Source: an uncultured Paracoccaceae bacterium (GTDB taxonomy: Bacteria > Pseudomonadota > Alphaproteobacteria > Rhodobacterales > Rhodobacteraceae). From it: a stretch of 64,000 bases of DNA. Each line of letters opens with the position of its first letter. Positions within the stretch are counted from its first letter, which is position 1. The position numbers and the translations under genes are program-made. The DNA lies in NCBI GenBank assembly GCA_947489445.1, contig CANLDN010000005.1:186001-250000 (forward strand), read 5' to 3'. The notes under the pieces were generated by a model that was given only the letters and a program-made list of their open reading frames with translations, ran no database searches and was not told where the DNA came from. This document shows positions 19,469 to 29,214 of the stretch, one piece after another.

Positions 19469-21289
19469 TCAGGCAGGTTCTTCCTCTGACTGGCGGTTCC
19501 ACAGATGCGCATAGCGCCCCTCGCGTGCCAGCAAGTCGTCGTGTTTGCCTTCTTCCACAATCACACCGTTTTCCAGCACGACGATGCGGTCTGCATCCGC
19601 AATGGTCGACAAACGATGGGCAATGGTGATGACGGTGCGTCCTTCGCCCATCGCCTTCAATTCGGCCTGAATCTCCATCTCCGTTTCGGTGTCCAGCGCG
19701 CTTGTCGCTTCATCCAACAGCAAAATAGGGGGGTTTTTCAGCAAGGTACGGGCAATGCCGACACGCTGTTTTTCGCCGCCTGACAGTTTCAACCCACGTT
19801 CGCCTACGGTTGTCGCGTATCCATCCGGCAGGCTGACAATGAAATCATGGATCTTGGCGGCCTTGGCGGCAGCGACAATCTCGTCCTCGGATGCACTGGG
19901 GCGCCCATAGGCGATGTTGTAATGGACCGTGTCGTTGAACAGGACCGTGTCTTGCGGGACCACGCCGATTTGCGCATGTAAACTGTCTTGCGTGACATTG
20001 CGAACATCCTGCCCGTCGATCAGCAGCGCGCCATCATTCACGTCATAAAACCGAAACAAGAGCCGCCCGATAGTGGATTTACCTGACCCGGATGAACCAA
20101 CGATAGCAACCGTCTGCCCCGGCTCTACGCTCAGATCGATCCCTTTGAGGATTGGGCGTTCGGCATCATAGCCGAAGGCGACGTTGTCCAGTGTCACCCG
20201 CCCTCCATTGACCTGTAAGGCTGGTGCATCCGGTTTATCCATTACTTCGGCAGGTTGCCCAAGCAGGTCAAACATATCGCCCATATCAATCAGCGCCTGC
20301 CGGATTTCGCGGTAAACTGTGCCCAGAAAGTTCAACGGCATTGTGATCTGGATCATGTAGGCGTTCACCATGACAAAATCACCCACAGTCAGGTCGCCGC
20401 GCTGCACGCCGATGGCTGCCATCACCATCACGGCGACAAGACCACCGGTGATCAATACGGACTGCCCGAAGTTGAGAAATGCCAGCGAATAATTTGTCCG
20501 AATAGCCGCATTTTCATATTGCGCCATGGCGACGTCATAACGGTCAGCTTCCCATTTCTCGGCGCCGAAATACTTTACAGTTTCGAAATTCAGCAGGCTA
20601 TCAATCGCCTTTTGGTTGGCGTCGGTGTCCTGATCATTCATTTCCTTGCGGATTTTGACCCGCCATTCGGTCACCTTGAAGGTAAACCAGACGTAAAGCG
20701 CGATAGTCAGCACAACGACAGCCAAGTACCAGATATCAAAGAGGAAAAACAAGATGACGGAGATCATCAGAAGTTCCAGAACCAGTGGCCCCATGCTGAA
20801 CAGCAAGAAGCGCAGCAGGAAGTCGACACCCTTCACACCCCGTTCAATCACACGGCTCAACCCACCCGTCTTGCGAGTGATGTGATAGCGCATGGATAGA
20901 CGGTGGATGTGGGTAAACGTCTCAAGCGCCAACTGCCGCAGCGCCCGCTGACCGACGCGGGTAAAGACCACGTCGCGGAGTTGTTGAAACCCCACCGTCA
21001 TCAGGCGGGCAAAGCCATAGGCGAGCGTCAGGCCAACCGCCCCGAACCCCAAAACCGTGGCAGCACTCGCCCCATCGGGGGCCAGTGCATCAACGGCCTG
21101 TTTGTACAAAATGGGTGTCCCAACCGCGATCACCTTGGACAGCAAAAGCACCAAAAGCGCCAAAACCACCCGACGTTTCACCCATGCCTGATCCCGCGGC
21201 CACAGATAGGGCACAACCCGCCGGATGACGGCCCATCCCTGCACTTTGGCGTTGTCGAGGTTGGCGGATGTTTTGGGCAGGCGACGCAT
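19469..21289 (-). CDS. Atm1-type ABC exporter (fused permease and ATPase)
   Basis: A half-transporter of 606 residues with an N-terminal six-helix export domain (about 40-350) and a C-terminal nucleotide-binding domain. Walker A GSSGSGKST (about 400), signature LSGGEKQR (about 501) and Walker B ILLLDEATSALD are intact, followed by the H-loop in ITIAHRLSTI. The N-terminal VVPYLWPRDQAWVKRRVVLAL and overall length fit the ABCB7/Atm1/HMT1 group, whose bacterial members export glutathione-linked heavy metals; the substrate here is inferred. It functions as a homodimer. It precedes the exoD-like gene with a four-base gap. Confidence 0.92.
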   Translation of the reverse strand: MRRLPKTSANLDNAKVQGWAVIRRVVPYLWPRDQAWVKRRVVLALLVLLLSKVIAVGTPILYKQAVDALAPDGASAATVLGFGAVGLTLAYGFARLMTVGFQQLRDVVFTRVGQRALRQLALETFTHIHRLSMRYHITRKTGGLSRVIERGVKGVDFLLRFLLFSMGPLVLELLMISVILFFLFDIWYLAVVVLTIALYVWFTFKVTEWRVKIRKEMNDQDTDANQKAIDSLLNFETVKYFGAEKWEADRYDVAMAQYENAAIRTNYSLAFLNFGQSVLITGGLVAVMVMAAIGVQRGDLTVGDFVMVNAYMIQITMPLNFLGTVYREIRQALIDMGDMFDLLGQPAEVMDKPDAPALQVNGGRVTLDNVAFGYDAERPILKGIDLSVEPGQTVAIVGSSGSGKSTIGRLLFRFYDVNDGALLIDGQDVRNVTQDSLHAQIGVVPQDTVLFNDTVHYNIAYGRPSASEDEIVAAAKAAKIHDFIVSLPDGYATTVGERGLKLSGGEKQRVGIARTLLKNPPILLLDEATSALDTETEMEIQAELKAMGEGRTVITIAHRLSTIADADRIVVLENGVIVEEGKHDDLLAREGRYAHLWNRQSEEEPA

Positions 21290-21355
21290 CAGGCACTCCG
21301 GTTAACAGCCCCCTTACGTAGGGTGCTATCTACCGGATGACCAGTGCTGGGTGCG

Positions 21356-22561
21356 TTATTGGTTCATGTCGGGGATACGAAAAATCTGGCCGGGATAAAT
21401 CAGGTCGGGGTCGCGGATCAGATCAGCATTTGCCTCAAAGACTTCGACATAAAAAATGCCATTGCCCAGGTTTTCCTCGGCAATGGCCCAAAGGGTGGCA
21501 CCGGGCTGCACCGTTTTGACGGCGACCTCGAACCCGTCGCGCGATGTTTCTTCGGCAAGAACGGCGGCGACATCTTCGGCCTCTTCGCGTTTGAACGGCG
21601 TCTCGATACGGGAAACGACATCGCCTTCAACATCGACCTCATCAATCCGCAGGGTGTAGACGCCTGTATCAACATCTGGCAGGTCAATCCGAAAATCGCC
21701 CTGATCCGTAATCGGCGATGTCGTAAGCGGTTCATTATCAAGATAAACCTGCACGGATCCCTCACCCGTTGCCCGGCCCGAAAGCTGAACCTCGCCCTGA
21801 GGATCGTAGGTGATCGCGTCAAGGGCGACATTGTCATTCGCTTGCGGTGTAGCAAGTTGAGGGGCGGTTTGGATCACGCGGATGCCTGTTGCGTCAGCCT
21901 GCAAAACCGTTGGTGTCGCGGGTTCTTGCGCGGGAGTGATGATAGGGACCTCAGTACTGGGCAATGACGGGGCCGTTGGCGGGGCGAGCGTTGCATCCGC
22001 TGTGACCGTTGGTTCATCCGGCAACAATGCGGTTGGTGCAGCTTCTGTCGCAGGTGCGGTCAGACCGTCCGTTTCCGTGATTGCGGGTTCAGCGACCGCC
22101 GCGACTTGCGGAGCGGCAATTGGGGCCACCATATAGCTGGTCTCGGAACTGATTGCCGCACCATCAGGGTCGGCCACCAGCGACAGGCGACGCGGCTGGT
22201 CTGAGGGGCCCGCCACAGGCAGCGCGACGAAGCTGCCGCTACTGTCCGCCGTGACACGCTCCAACACGCTGTCAGACAGGATGATATCGACGACCTGCCC
22301 CGGTGCCGCGCGGCCCGCAATGACCATGCTGCCGTCACGCTCAACCCGAAAAGTGTCGAACTGCGGTGCGGCTTGTGTGGCAATCGCTTCGATTGGTGGA
22401 TCTTGCAGCGTCGTCTCTGCTATGACAGCTGGTTGAACTTGCGGTGTTTCGATGCGCGGCTCTGGCGCTGGCAAAAAGATAAAGACCGCGACACCCATCA
22501 CCACGGCGGCCAAACCGCCCAGAGCGAAAAGCCCAGCGTTCGATTGCGTTTTTTCTGACAC
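21356..22561 (-). CDS. LysM-domain membrane-anchored cell-envelope protein
   Basis: A 401-residue protein with an N-terminal membrane anchor (about residues 10-29, ALGGLAAVVMGVAVFIFLP), then a low-complexity Pro/Ala/Thr-rich spacer (about 145-225), bacterial Ig-like segments (IVEVILSDSVLERVTADSSG-like; GEGSVQVYLDNEPL) and a C-terminal LysM module (VQPGATLWAIAEENLG to YPGQIFRIPD). LysM binds peptidoglycan glycan strands, so the protein probably spans from the inner membrane to the wall. Close relatives are common in Rhodobacteraceae but have no assigned role. It is monocistronic and divergent from the LOG-family gene. Confidence 0.85.
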   Translation of the reverse strand: MSEKTQSNAGLFALGGLAAVVMGVAVFIFLPAPEPRIETPQVQPAVIAETTLQDPPIEAIATQAAPQFDTFRVERDGSMVIAGRAAPGQVVDIILSDSVLERVTADSSGSFVALPVAGPSDQPRRLSLVADPDGAAISSETSYMVAPIAAPQVAAVAEPAITETDGLTAPATEAAPTALLPDEPTVTADATLAPPTAPSLPSTEVPIITPAQEPATPTVLQADATGIRVIQTAPQLATPQANDNVALDAITYDPQGEVQLSGRATGEGSVQVYLDNEPLTTSPITDQGDFRIDLPDVDTGVYTLRIDEVDVEGDVVSRIETPFKREEAEDVAAVLAEETSRDGFEVAVKTVQPGATLWAIAEENLGNGIFYVEVFEANADLIRDPDLIYPGQIFRIPDMNQ

Positions 22562-22671
22562 GTGTCGACCCCTTCACGGCACCAATGCAGCCCATTCCCC
22601 CACCACATTGTTGTCGCACCTTACCAACGCCGCTATGACCGGTCAAAGCGAAGCTGTCTGCAAGGTACCCG

Positions 22672-23226
22672 ATGACCACATTTCCCAAATCAATCTGTGT
22701 CTATTGCGGCTCACGTGACGGGGCGCAGCCCGCCTATGCGCAGGCAGCGGATGCCACCGGACAAATGCTGGCGGCAAATGGCTGGCGGCTGGTCTATGGC
22801 GCAGGCGACGTGGGGTTGATGGGGCGTGTGGCCAATGCGGTGCAGGCCGCAGGCGGCCAGACCTTTGGGGTTATCCCGACACATCTGATGGACTGGGAGG
22901 TTGGCAAACGCGATCTGGACAGCTTTGTCATCACTGAAACCATGCATGAGCGCAAAAAGGTCATGTTCATGAATGCGGATGCCGTTGTGGTGTTGCCGGG
23001 CGGGGCCGGATCGCTGGACGAATTCTTTGAAGCCCTGACTTGGCGGCAACTGGGTCTTCATTGCAAACCGATCCTGCTCCTCAATATCGACGGTTTTTGG
23101 GACCCACTGCTAGGTCTACTGAACCATGTTGTTGATCAGGGCTTTGCTGGCAATGATATTCTGACATTTGTGCAGACGGCTGATGATGTTCTGGCATTGG
23201 AGGCGGCACTGCGCGCAGCACTATAG
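22672..23226 (+). CDS. LOG-family (TIGR00730) nucleoside 5'-monophosphate phosphoribohydrolase
   Basis: A 184-residue Rossmann-fold protein of the LOG family, which removes the base from nucleoside monophosphates (including cytokinin riboside monophosphates). It shows the N-terminal ICVYCGSRDG, the glycine-rich VYGAGDVGLMG and the catalytic PGGAGSLDEFFEALTWRQLG (family consensus PGGxGTxxE; here Thr is Ser). Length is standard. AAGG lies seven bases before the ATG. Its last six bases overlap the convergent dehydratase gene. In bacteria the physiological substrate is often AMP. Confidence 0.92.
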   Translation: MTTFPKSICVYCGSRDGAQPAYAQAADATGQMLAANGWRLVYGAGDVGLMGRVANAVQAAGGQTFGVIPTHLMDWEVGKRDLDSFVITETMHERKKVMFMNADAVVVLPGGAGSLDEFFEALTWRQLGLHCKPILLLNIDGFWDPLLGLLNHVVDQGFAGNDILTFVQTADDVLALEAALRAAL

Positions 23227-24192
23227 CTGCGTCATCAACGCCTGATAGCGAGAGAGCGAAATGTTGGAACCGCATGCGATGATCGCGACGTGACGCCCGG
23301 CCAGATCATCCCGAAGCGGCCCAAGGATGGCCGCCAGCGACGCGGCACAAGCTGGCTCTGCCGTGATCCGCAAATTGTTTTGGTAGATATCCATTGCCTC
23401 CAGCATCTGATGATCGGTGATCTGCACAATGCGATCGACGTAAGTACGTGCAAGACCAAAAGTATACGGCATGGCAAGCGGCGACCCGAGGCTATCCGCA
23501 ATCGTTTCCACCTTGTCCAATTCAATGGGCGCATTCGCCTGAAAGCTGCGCGACATGCTGTCGGCACCCACGGGTTCAACGCCAATCACCACCGCGCTCG
23601 GCTTGATCTGCTTGATCGACACCGCCATGCCACTGATCAAACCACCGCCACCAATGGGCACGACAAAGATGTCGGCTTCGGGCACCTGCGCCAGATACTC
23701 TTGTCCGCAAGTCGCGGAACCCAGAACCATATGCTCCGCCTCGAACGGGTGCATCAGCTGTCGTCCCTGCTCTGAAGCAACGTTCATCGCGGCAAATGCC
23801 GCCGCCATGTCATCATGAAGATCGACACGTGCGCCCAGCGCTTCACATCCCTTAATGCGCACCGGATCAGTCGAGCGCGGCATCATGATCAGCGCGGACA
23901 CGCCTGCTTCTTTTGCCGCCCAGGATATGGCCAACGCATGGTTGCCACCGCTTGCGGCAACCACGCCCGCCATTCGCTCATCATCGCTCAATCGTTGGAT
24001 ACCCAGCAAAGCACCACGCGCCTTGAAGGATCCCGCTTGCTGAAACAATTCCAACTTCACGTGGGCACTCGCGCAATTTGGCAAAACCGTATCCCAACGC
24101 GACGCAGATAGCGGCAAAACAGGGGTTTGCAGCACCGACCCCCTCAGCGCTTGCGCGGCTGATGCGATTTTTGACAGCTTTGGCGCGATCAT
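23221..24192 (-). CDS. PLP-dependent threonine/serine dehydratase
   Basis: A 323-residue fold-type II PLP enzyme that deaminates hydroxy amino acids to 2-oxo acids. The PLP-lysine motif is GSFKARGAL (Lys about residue 54), the phosphate-binding glycine loop is VPIGGGGLISG (about 180-190), and ASGGNHALAISWAAK is also typical. It lacks a C-terminal ACT domain, so it is of the short catabolic or racemase-like type; serine racemase or hydroxyaspartate dehydratase cannot be ruled out. Convergent overlap of six bases with the LOG gene. Confidence 0.9.
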   Translation of the reverse strand: MIAPKLSKIASAAQALRGSVLQTPVLPLSASRWDTVLPNCASAHVKLELFQQAGSFKARGALLGIQRLSDDERMAGVVAASGGNHALAISWAAKEAGVSALIMMPRSTDPVRIKGCEALGARVDLHDDMAAAFAAMNVASEQGRQLMHPFEAEHMVLGSATCGQEYLAQVPEADIFVVPIGGGGLISGMAVSIKQIKPSAVVIGVEPVGADSMSRSFQANAPIELDKVETIADSLGSPLAMPYTFGLARTYVDRIVQITDHQMLEAMDIYQNNLRITAEPACAASLAAILGPLRDDLAGRHVAIIACGSNISLSRYQALMTQL

Positions 24193-24255
24193 GATGCCTC
24201 CGGCAGATTATTCTACAGGATGTCCCACGTGCCCGTCGTGATGTCTAGCGGGCCG

Positions 24256-24699
24256 CTACCCAGCCAATTCCTCTTTCACGATGCTCTGGATTTTCGTCAA
24301 AGGATGCCGGGTCAATGTCTTTGGGATCTCGCCCACCACCTTCTGCGCGACATCAGCGTGAAGCTGTCCGCGCAATGCACCCAAAACGCTGGGGGACGCG
24401 ACAAGCACAACCTCACGGAAGTCACCGCGATGCGCGTGATGATGCAACAGCTCGGACAAATCATTGGCAAAACGATCTTTGGCCAGCTCATGCCAATCGG
24501 TTTCTTCGAACGCTGACTTTTGGCCAGGTCCACCGTCGCGCATCCGACCGGGCCGGTCGCTTGACCGGTCTGCGGGGGCCTGCGCATTTTTGCTGACCAC
24601 TGTCAGATGCGGATTTTCTACATCCGTCTGATTTTCAAGCAAAAGCGCCTTTTCGCTATCTGCAATCAGAACCCATGTTCCTTTCTTAAGCATGATCAT
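24256..24699 (-). CDS. Host-attachment family protein (PF10116)
   Basis: A 147-residue soluble protein matching the Host_attach family, named after a plant-attachment gene of Agrobacterium. Family features seen are KKGTWVLIADSEKALLLEN at the start, the charged middle (DRPGRMRDGGPGQKSAFEE) and VLVASPSVLGALR with KTLTRHPLTKIQSIV at the end, which resembles an eRF1 or RNase H-like fold core. Two ATGs (24697-24699 and 24691-24693) are possible. It lies between the dehydratase and sodB, all leftward, but the sodB terminator separates it from sodB. Real role unknown. Confidence 0.85.
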   Translation of the reverse strand: MIMLKKGTWVLIADSEKALLLENQTDVENPHLTVVSKNAQAPADRSSDRPGRMRDGGPGQKSAFEETDWHELAKDRFANDLSELLHHHAHRGDFREVVLVASPSVLGALRGQLHADVAQKVVGEIPKTLTRHPLTKIQSIVKEELAG

Positions 24700-24828
24700 G
24701 TCTTGAAATCCTTTGCTGGCCGGATCGGAGAAACGCGTCGGATGGCAAGCCCGATTTTCATAACCATCCCATCACCTATCTAGGTACGCTGCGGCCCCGC
24801 TACGACCCCAGCGCGACAATCTGGCAAA

Positions 24829-24863
24829 TAAAAAAGGCCCACCGCTATCCGCGGCAGGCCCTT
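24829..24863 (-). terminator. Rho-independent terminator of sodB
   Basis: On the minus strand, AAGGGCCTGCCGC and GCGGTGGGCCTT form a GC-rich stem of about eleven pairs with a short GGATA loop, followed immediately by six T residues. It begins 20 bp after the sodB stop codon. This is the clearest intrinsic terminator in the window. Confidence 0.85.
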
Positions 24864-24883
24864 AAAGCAATTGTTCAGTTGGC

Positions 24884-25483
24884 TCACATCCGGCTGGCGA
24901 CGTTTTCCCAGTTCACAAGATTATCAAGGAAGTTGGTCAGGTAAGCAGGCCGCTTGTTGCGGAAATCTATGTAGTAGGAATGCTCCCAAACATCGCAGCC
25001 AAGCAGTGTAGTCTGGCCAAAGCAGACCGGGTTCACGCCGTTTTCGGTTTTGGTGACCTTCAGGCTGCCATCCGTGTCCTTGACCAGCCACGCCCAGCCA
25101 GAGCCGAACTGCCCAGCACCTGCGGCGCTGAAGTCTTCCTTGAACTTATCAACGGACCCAAAGCTGTCCGTGATCGCTTTTTCCAGTTCACCGGGCATAG
25201 CACTATCGCCCGGGCCCATCATTTCCCAAAACTGGTTGTGGTTCCAAAGCTGGCTGATGTTATTGAAGATTCCGTTCTGGGCAACCGAATTCGCGTCATA
25301 GGTGCCCTTGATGATCTCTTCGAGAGATTTGCCATCCCATTCGGTACCTTCAATCGCCTTGTTGCCATTGGTCACATAGGCGTTGTGATGCAGATCATGG
25401 TGATATTCGAGCGTTTCGGCAGACATGCCTTTGCTGGCAAGCGCGTCATGTGCATAGGGAAGATCGGGGAGTTCAAAAGCCAT
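24884..25483 (-). CDS. sodB: Superoxide dismutase, Fe type
   Basis: Cytoplasmic enzyme that converts superoxide to oxygen and peroxide. The 199-residue protein begins AFELPDLPYAHDAL and carries the metal ligands His28 (EYHHDLHHNAYV), a His in the NHNQFW region, and Asp/His in LGCDVWEHSYYID. The GAGQFGSGWAWLV segment and Gln-containing active site argue for Fe over Mn. Start chosen at the ATG at 25481-25483, where similarity begins; an upstream in-frame ATG adds 35 unrelated residues. A strong terminator follows. Confidence 0.96.
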   Translation of the reverse strand: MAFELPDLPYAHDALASKGMSAETLEYHHDLHHNAYVTNGNKAIEGTEWDGKSLEEIIKGTYDANSVAQNGIFNNISQLWNHNQFWEMMGPGDSAMPGELEKAITDSFGSVDKFKEDFSAAGAGQFGSGWAWLVKDTDGSLKVTKTENGVNPVCFGQTTLLGCDVWEHSYYIDFRNKRPAYLTNFLDNLVNWENVASRM

Positions 25484-25625
25484 CTCGGGTATCTTTCTGA
25501 GTTGAGGACGGGATACACGATACATGTCACATGGCGACCTAAGGTCAAGAGGTGCCTGGCCCGGTTCCAGTTTCAACCAAACGAGCATTCAGATTTTCAC
25601 CGAACGTCTAGTGACAATTCCGGTG

Positions 25626-26210
25626 TCAGGAACTGTTCGCGACCTGCGGAAAAAAATCGACCCCACCCGCCTTCGCACTGGCTGCCAGCAGATCGAACGC
25701 ATAGCCGGCCACTGACCGAAAGCATACCACCTCAAACGTGTCTTCATCCCGCATCCAGAAGGCCGCGGCCACCTGCCCCAGTCGCGTGCGTCGAAAATCG
25801 CCCGGCTTGAACGTTGCGGGGTGCAGATCTACCGGGGCCAGCTTTGCCATCACCTCGCGGGCAAAGGTACCTTCGACATAGAGCAGCGCCCGCGCATCCG
25901 ACACGTTCTCGGCCAGATAATGCGTGCCCTTTAATGCCTTGTCGATCAGCTTAAGCGCCTGATGCACTTCGGTATAAGGGACCAGCACCAGCAACTCATC
26001 CGGTGACATCCAGCACAGGCCCTTTTCGCCGACGCAATTCGCATTGCTTTTTTCAGGAAAATCCACACCAGTTACTCTGGTGCATACAGCCTTCAGTTTG
26101 CTGTTTGCCAAATTGCCGCGCAGGGTAATCATGCCGCGCAGCCCCGCGTCGCGTATTGTGACCTCACCGGGGGCAACCTTGCCTTGCAATGCACTGACAG
26201 CATTAGACAT
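25626..26210 (-). CDS. soxG: Sarcosine oxidase gamma subunit
   Basis: Smallest-but-one subunit of heterotetrameric sarcosine oxidase, which oxidatively demethylates sarcosine and passes the methyl group to tetrahydrofolate. The 194-residue protein is a GcvT-like fold relative (LRGMITLRGN, LCWMSPDELLVLVP, DARALLYVEGTFAREVMAKL, TRLGQVAAAFWMRDEDTFE, FRSVAGYAFDLL). The ATG at 26208-26210 overlaps the end of soxA by eight bases, so the two are coupled. Last gene of the cluster. The gamma chain probably has a structural role. Confidence 0.93.
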   Translation of the reverse strand: MSNAVSALQGKVAPGEVTIRDAGLRGMITLRGNLANSKLKAVCTRVTGVDFPEKSNANCVGEKGLCWMSPDELLVLVPYTEVHQALKLIDKALKGTHYLAENVSDARALLYVEGTFAREVMAKLAPVDLHPATFKPGDFRRTRLGQVAAAFWMRDEDTFEVVCFRSVAGYAFDLLAASAKAGGVDFFPQVANSS

Positions 26211-29200
26211 TCTGCTTCTCTCCCTCATTATCATAGAACACCGGGTCGACGATCTTGGCGCGAATGGTGGTACCATCGACCTTATTGAATTCAATCACCT
26301 CGCCCATGCGGTCCGGCCCGTTATGGACCAGCCCCATCGCGATACCCCTTTCCAGCGTCGGTGAATAATAGGTCGAGGTCACGCGCCCTTGCGTGTTGCG
26401 CTGACCATTCTCATTTGTGCCGGATGCAACTGCATAGGCGCCATCAAGCAGGACCGATCCGTCCTCTGTCTCCAACCCGACCAGCTTCCAGCGGTCCGGG
26501 TCGGCCATGTGGGACCGTTCATGCGCGCGTTTGCCCAGGTAGTCATCCTTCTTTTTCGACAGCGCCCATTGCAAGTTCAGGTCTTGCGGAATGATTGTCC
26601 CGTCCGTTTCATCGCCGATCATGATAAAGCCCTTTTCGGCCCGCATGATATGCAATGCCTCAGTGCCATAGGGCATTACGCCGAATTCCTCGCCCGCCTC
26701 CAGCAGCGCATCCCAGAACGCGCGGCCCTGCCCGGCGGGCACCGCGATTTCATAGCTCAACTCACCGGAAAAGCTGATCCGGAAAACCCGCGCGTCGAAA
26801 TCCCCGATCTTGCCCTCGGCCCAATGCATGAACGGCAGCGCCTCAGCCGAGACATCCATGCCGCCAAGCTTGCGCAGCACCTTGCGCGCATTGGGCCCGA
26901 CGACCGCAATCTGCGCATATTGCTCGGTCACGTTGGCGACATAGACCTGCCAGTCCCACCATTCGCATTGCAGCCAGTCTTCCATATGGGCGTGGATGCG
27001 CTCTGCCCCGCCGGTGGTGGTGTGGCACAGCCATGTATCCTCGGCCATGCGCACCACGACGCCATCATCCATCAGGAACCCGTTTTCTGAACACATCAGC
27101 CCGTAGCGGCATTTGCCGATGGGTAGGGTCGACATCATGTTGGTGTACATCATGTCAAGAAACTTGCCCGCGTCCGGCCCTTTGACGATCAGTTTGCCAA
27201 GGGTCGAAGCATCCAACAGGCCAAGGTTTTCGCGCGTGTTCTTCACCTCGCGGTTCACGGCATCTTCGACACTCTCGCCGGGGCGCAGATAGGCATAGGG
27301 CCTGCGCCACTGACCAACGGGTTCATTGTCGGCCCCGTTGTCATTGGCCCAGTCCGAAACAGGGGTTTTGCGGATTGGCTGGAACAGATCATCCTTCGCC
27401 ACACCTGCAATTGACGCCATCGAAATCGGCGTGTAAGGCGGGCGGAATGTGGTTGTGCCGACATTCGGAATATCAGCGTTGAGCGATTGAGAAAGGATCG
27501 CGAGTCCGTTGATATTGCTCAATTTTCCTTGATCTGTTGCCATACCCAGCGTCGTATAGCGTTTGGCATGCTCAACGCTTTCAAACCCTTCCTGCGCGGC
27601 CAATTTTACGTCAGACACTTTCACATCGTTCTGAAAATCCAGCCAAGCCTTGGAGCGCAACGTATGGCCTGCTCCCTGCGGCATTAGCCAGACCGGTGAA
27701 ATCGGCCCCTCTGCCGCGTCATTGCCGAACGGGGCCTGCGCACCGCGTTTCGTGTAACCGCTCGCCTTGGCTGCGGCACGCCCTGCGGCCCAGCCATCGC
27801 CAATCACTTCGGCGGTGAACAGATGTCCGTTCGCCGTGCCCGCTGTCGCGACAAAAGCCGCGCCGTCATGGCTGATCGGCGGGCGTTCAGGATCGGGCCT
27901 GAACATCGCCTGCTCGGCATCCCAGTTCAGCTTGCCACCGCAATGCGACCACAGATGCACCACAGGGGACCAACCGCCTGACATCGCGACACAGTCGCAG
28001 TCAATCTCTTCCAGCACAGCGCCTTCACCGGCTTGGGTACACAAGGCGACGCCCGTCACGCGCTTGCCGCCTTTGACCTTCGCGATGCCTTTGCCTGTTT
28101 CGATGCGAATGCCAAGGCTGCGCGCCTGTTCGATCAAATCGCTTTCGACTTCTGTGCGCGCGTCAATGATGGCGGGCACTTCAAGCCCTGCTTGCTTGAG
28201 GGTAATCGCGGTCCGATAGGCATCATCATTATTGGTGACGACAACGGTGCGGTCGCCCAACGACACGCCGTAATTCACGACGTAATCGCGCACAGCGGAG
28301 GCAAGGAGGACGCCCGGCAGATCGTTCGCAGCGAACGACAACGGCCGCTCAATCGCCCCCGTGGCGGTCACGATTTGCTTGGCGCGGATGCGCCACAAAC
28401 GATGGCGCGGGCCTTCGTTATCTGGTGTATGATCGGTCAGCCGTTCATAAGCCAGCGCATAGCCATGGTCATAGACGCCTGCCCCCATACAGCGCAGACG
28501 GATATCAACATTTGGCATGTTTTCAAGTGCTTGTACGGTGTTAGCGATCCACTCTTGCGCGGGTTTTTCGTCGATCTCGGGCATATCCACAACCGCGCGA
28601 CCGCCCCAATCGGCGGTCTGTTCGACCAGCAGCACCCGCGCGCCGCGTTCGCCCGCAGCATGGGCTGCAGCAAGGCCTGCGATGCCACCGCCAACGACCA
28701 GCACATCCACATGGGCGTGGAAATGTTCATATGTGTCTGTGTCGCGGTCTTTGGGTGCTTTCCCAAGGCCCGCGGATTTGCGGATGAAGGGTTCGTAGAC
28801 ATGTTTCCAGAACGGGCGCGGGAACATGAACATTTTGTAGTAGAAACCGGCGGGCAGGAAGCGCGACAGATGGGTGTTGATCGCCCCCACATCGAATTCC
28901 AGGGTCGGCCAGTGGTTCTGCGATGTGGCGGTCAGCCCCTCGAACAGTTCGGTTGTTGTCACCCGTTGATTGGGTTCGAACTTCGCAGCTTTGCCGAGGT
29001 TGACGAGGCCATTGGGTTCTTCCGCGCCAGAGGCCACGACACCGCGCGGCCGGTGGTATTTGAACGAGCGCCCCACAAGCATTTGGTCATTTGCCAACAG
29101 CGCGGAGGCGAGCGTATCACCTTCGAAACCGCGCAGATGTTTTCCGTTGAAGGTGAACGATACCGCTTTGTTTTTGTTGATTAAACGACCATGGCCAGCA

Positions 29201-29214
29201 AGACGTGTGCTCAT
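26203..29214 (-). CDS. soxA: Sarcosine oxidase alpha subunit
   Basis: Large subunit (1003 residues) of tetrameric sarcosine oxidase. In order: an N-terminal ferredoxin-like 2Fe-2S-type fold region (FTFNGKHLRGFEGDTLASAL), an NAD-binding Rossmann domain with GGGIAGLAAAHAAGERGARV, and a C-terminal aminomethyltransferase (GcvT) domain from about residue 615 that makes 5,10-methylene-THF. Length is standard. The ATG at 29212-29214 overlaps the soxD stop as ATGA. The following soxG overlaps by eight bases. Together they support growth on glycine-betaine derived sarcosine. Confidence 0.96.
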   Translation of the reverse strand: MSTRLAGHGRLINKNKAVSFTFNGKHLRGFEGDTLASALLANDQMLVGRSFKYHRPRGVVASGAEEPNGLVNLGKAAKFEPNQRVTTTELFEGLTATSQNHWPTLEFDVGAINTHLSRFLPAGFYYKMFMFPRPFWKHVYEPFIRKSAGLGKAPKDRDTDTYEHFHAHVDVLVVGGGIAGLAAAHAAGERGARVLLVEQTADWGGRAVVDMPEIDEKPAQEWIANTVQALENMPNVDIRLRCMGAGVYDHGYALAYERLTDHTPDNEGPRHRLWRIRAKQIVTATGAIERPLSFAANDLPGVLLASAVRDYVVNYGVSLGDRTVVVTNNDDAYRTAITLKQAGLEVPAIIDARTEVESDLIEQARSLGIRIETGKGIAKVKGGKRVTGVALCTQAGEGAVLEEIDCDCVAMSGGWSPVVHLWSHCGGKLNWDAEQAMFRPDPERPPISHDGAAFVATAGTANGHLFTAEVIGDGWAAGRAAAKASGYTKRGAQAPFGNDAAEGPISPVWLMPQGAGHTLRSKAWLDFQNDVKVSDVKLAAQEGFESVEHAKRYTTLGMATDQGKLSNINGLAILSQSLNADIPNVGTTTFRPPYTPISMASIAGVAKDDLFQPIRKTPVSDWANDNGADNEPVGQWRRPYAYLRPGESVEDAVNREVKNTRENLGLLDASTLGKLIVKGPDAGKFLDMMYTNMMSTLPIGKCRYGLMCSENGFLMDDGVVVRMAEDTWLCHTTTGGAERIHAHMEDWLQCEWWDWQVYVANVTEQYAQIAVVGPNARKVLRKLGGMDVSAEALPFMHWAEGKIGDFDARVFRISFSGELSYEIAVPAGQGRAFWDALLEAGEEFGVMPYGTEALHIMRAEKGFIMIGDETDGTIIPQDLNLQWALSKKKDDYLGKRAHERSHMADPDRWKLVGLETEDGSVLLDGAYAVASGTNENGQRNTQGRVTSTYYSPTLERGIAMGLVHNGPDRMGEVIEFNKVDGTTIRAKIVDPVFYDNEGEKQNV

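Noticed and set aside
28033..29184. 383-codon rightward open frame
   Set aside because: Antisense to soxA and without any recognisable motif or translation signal.
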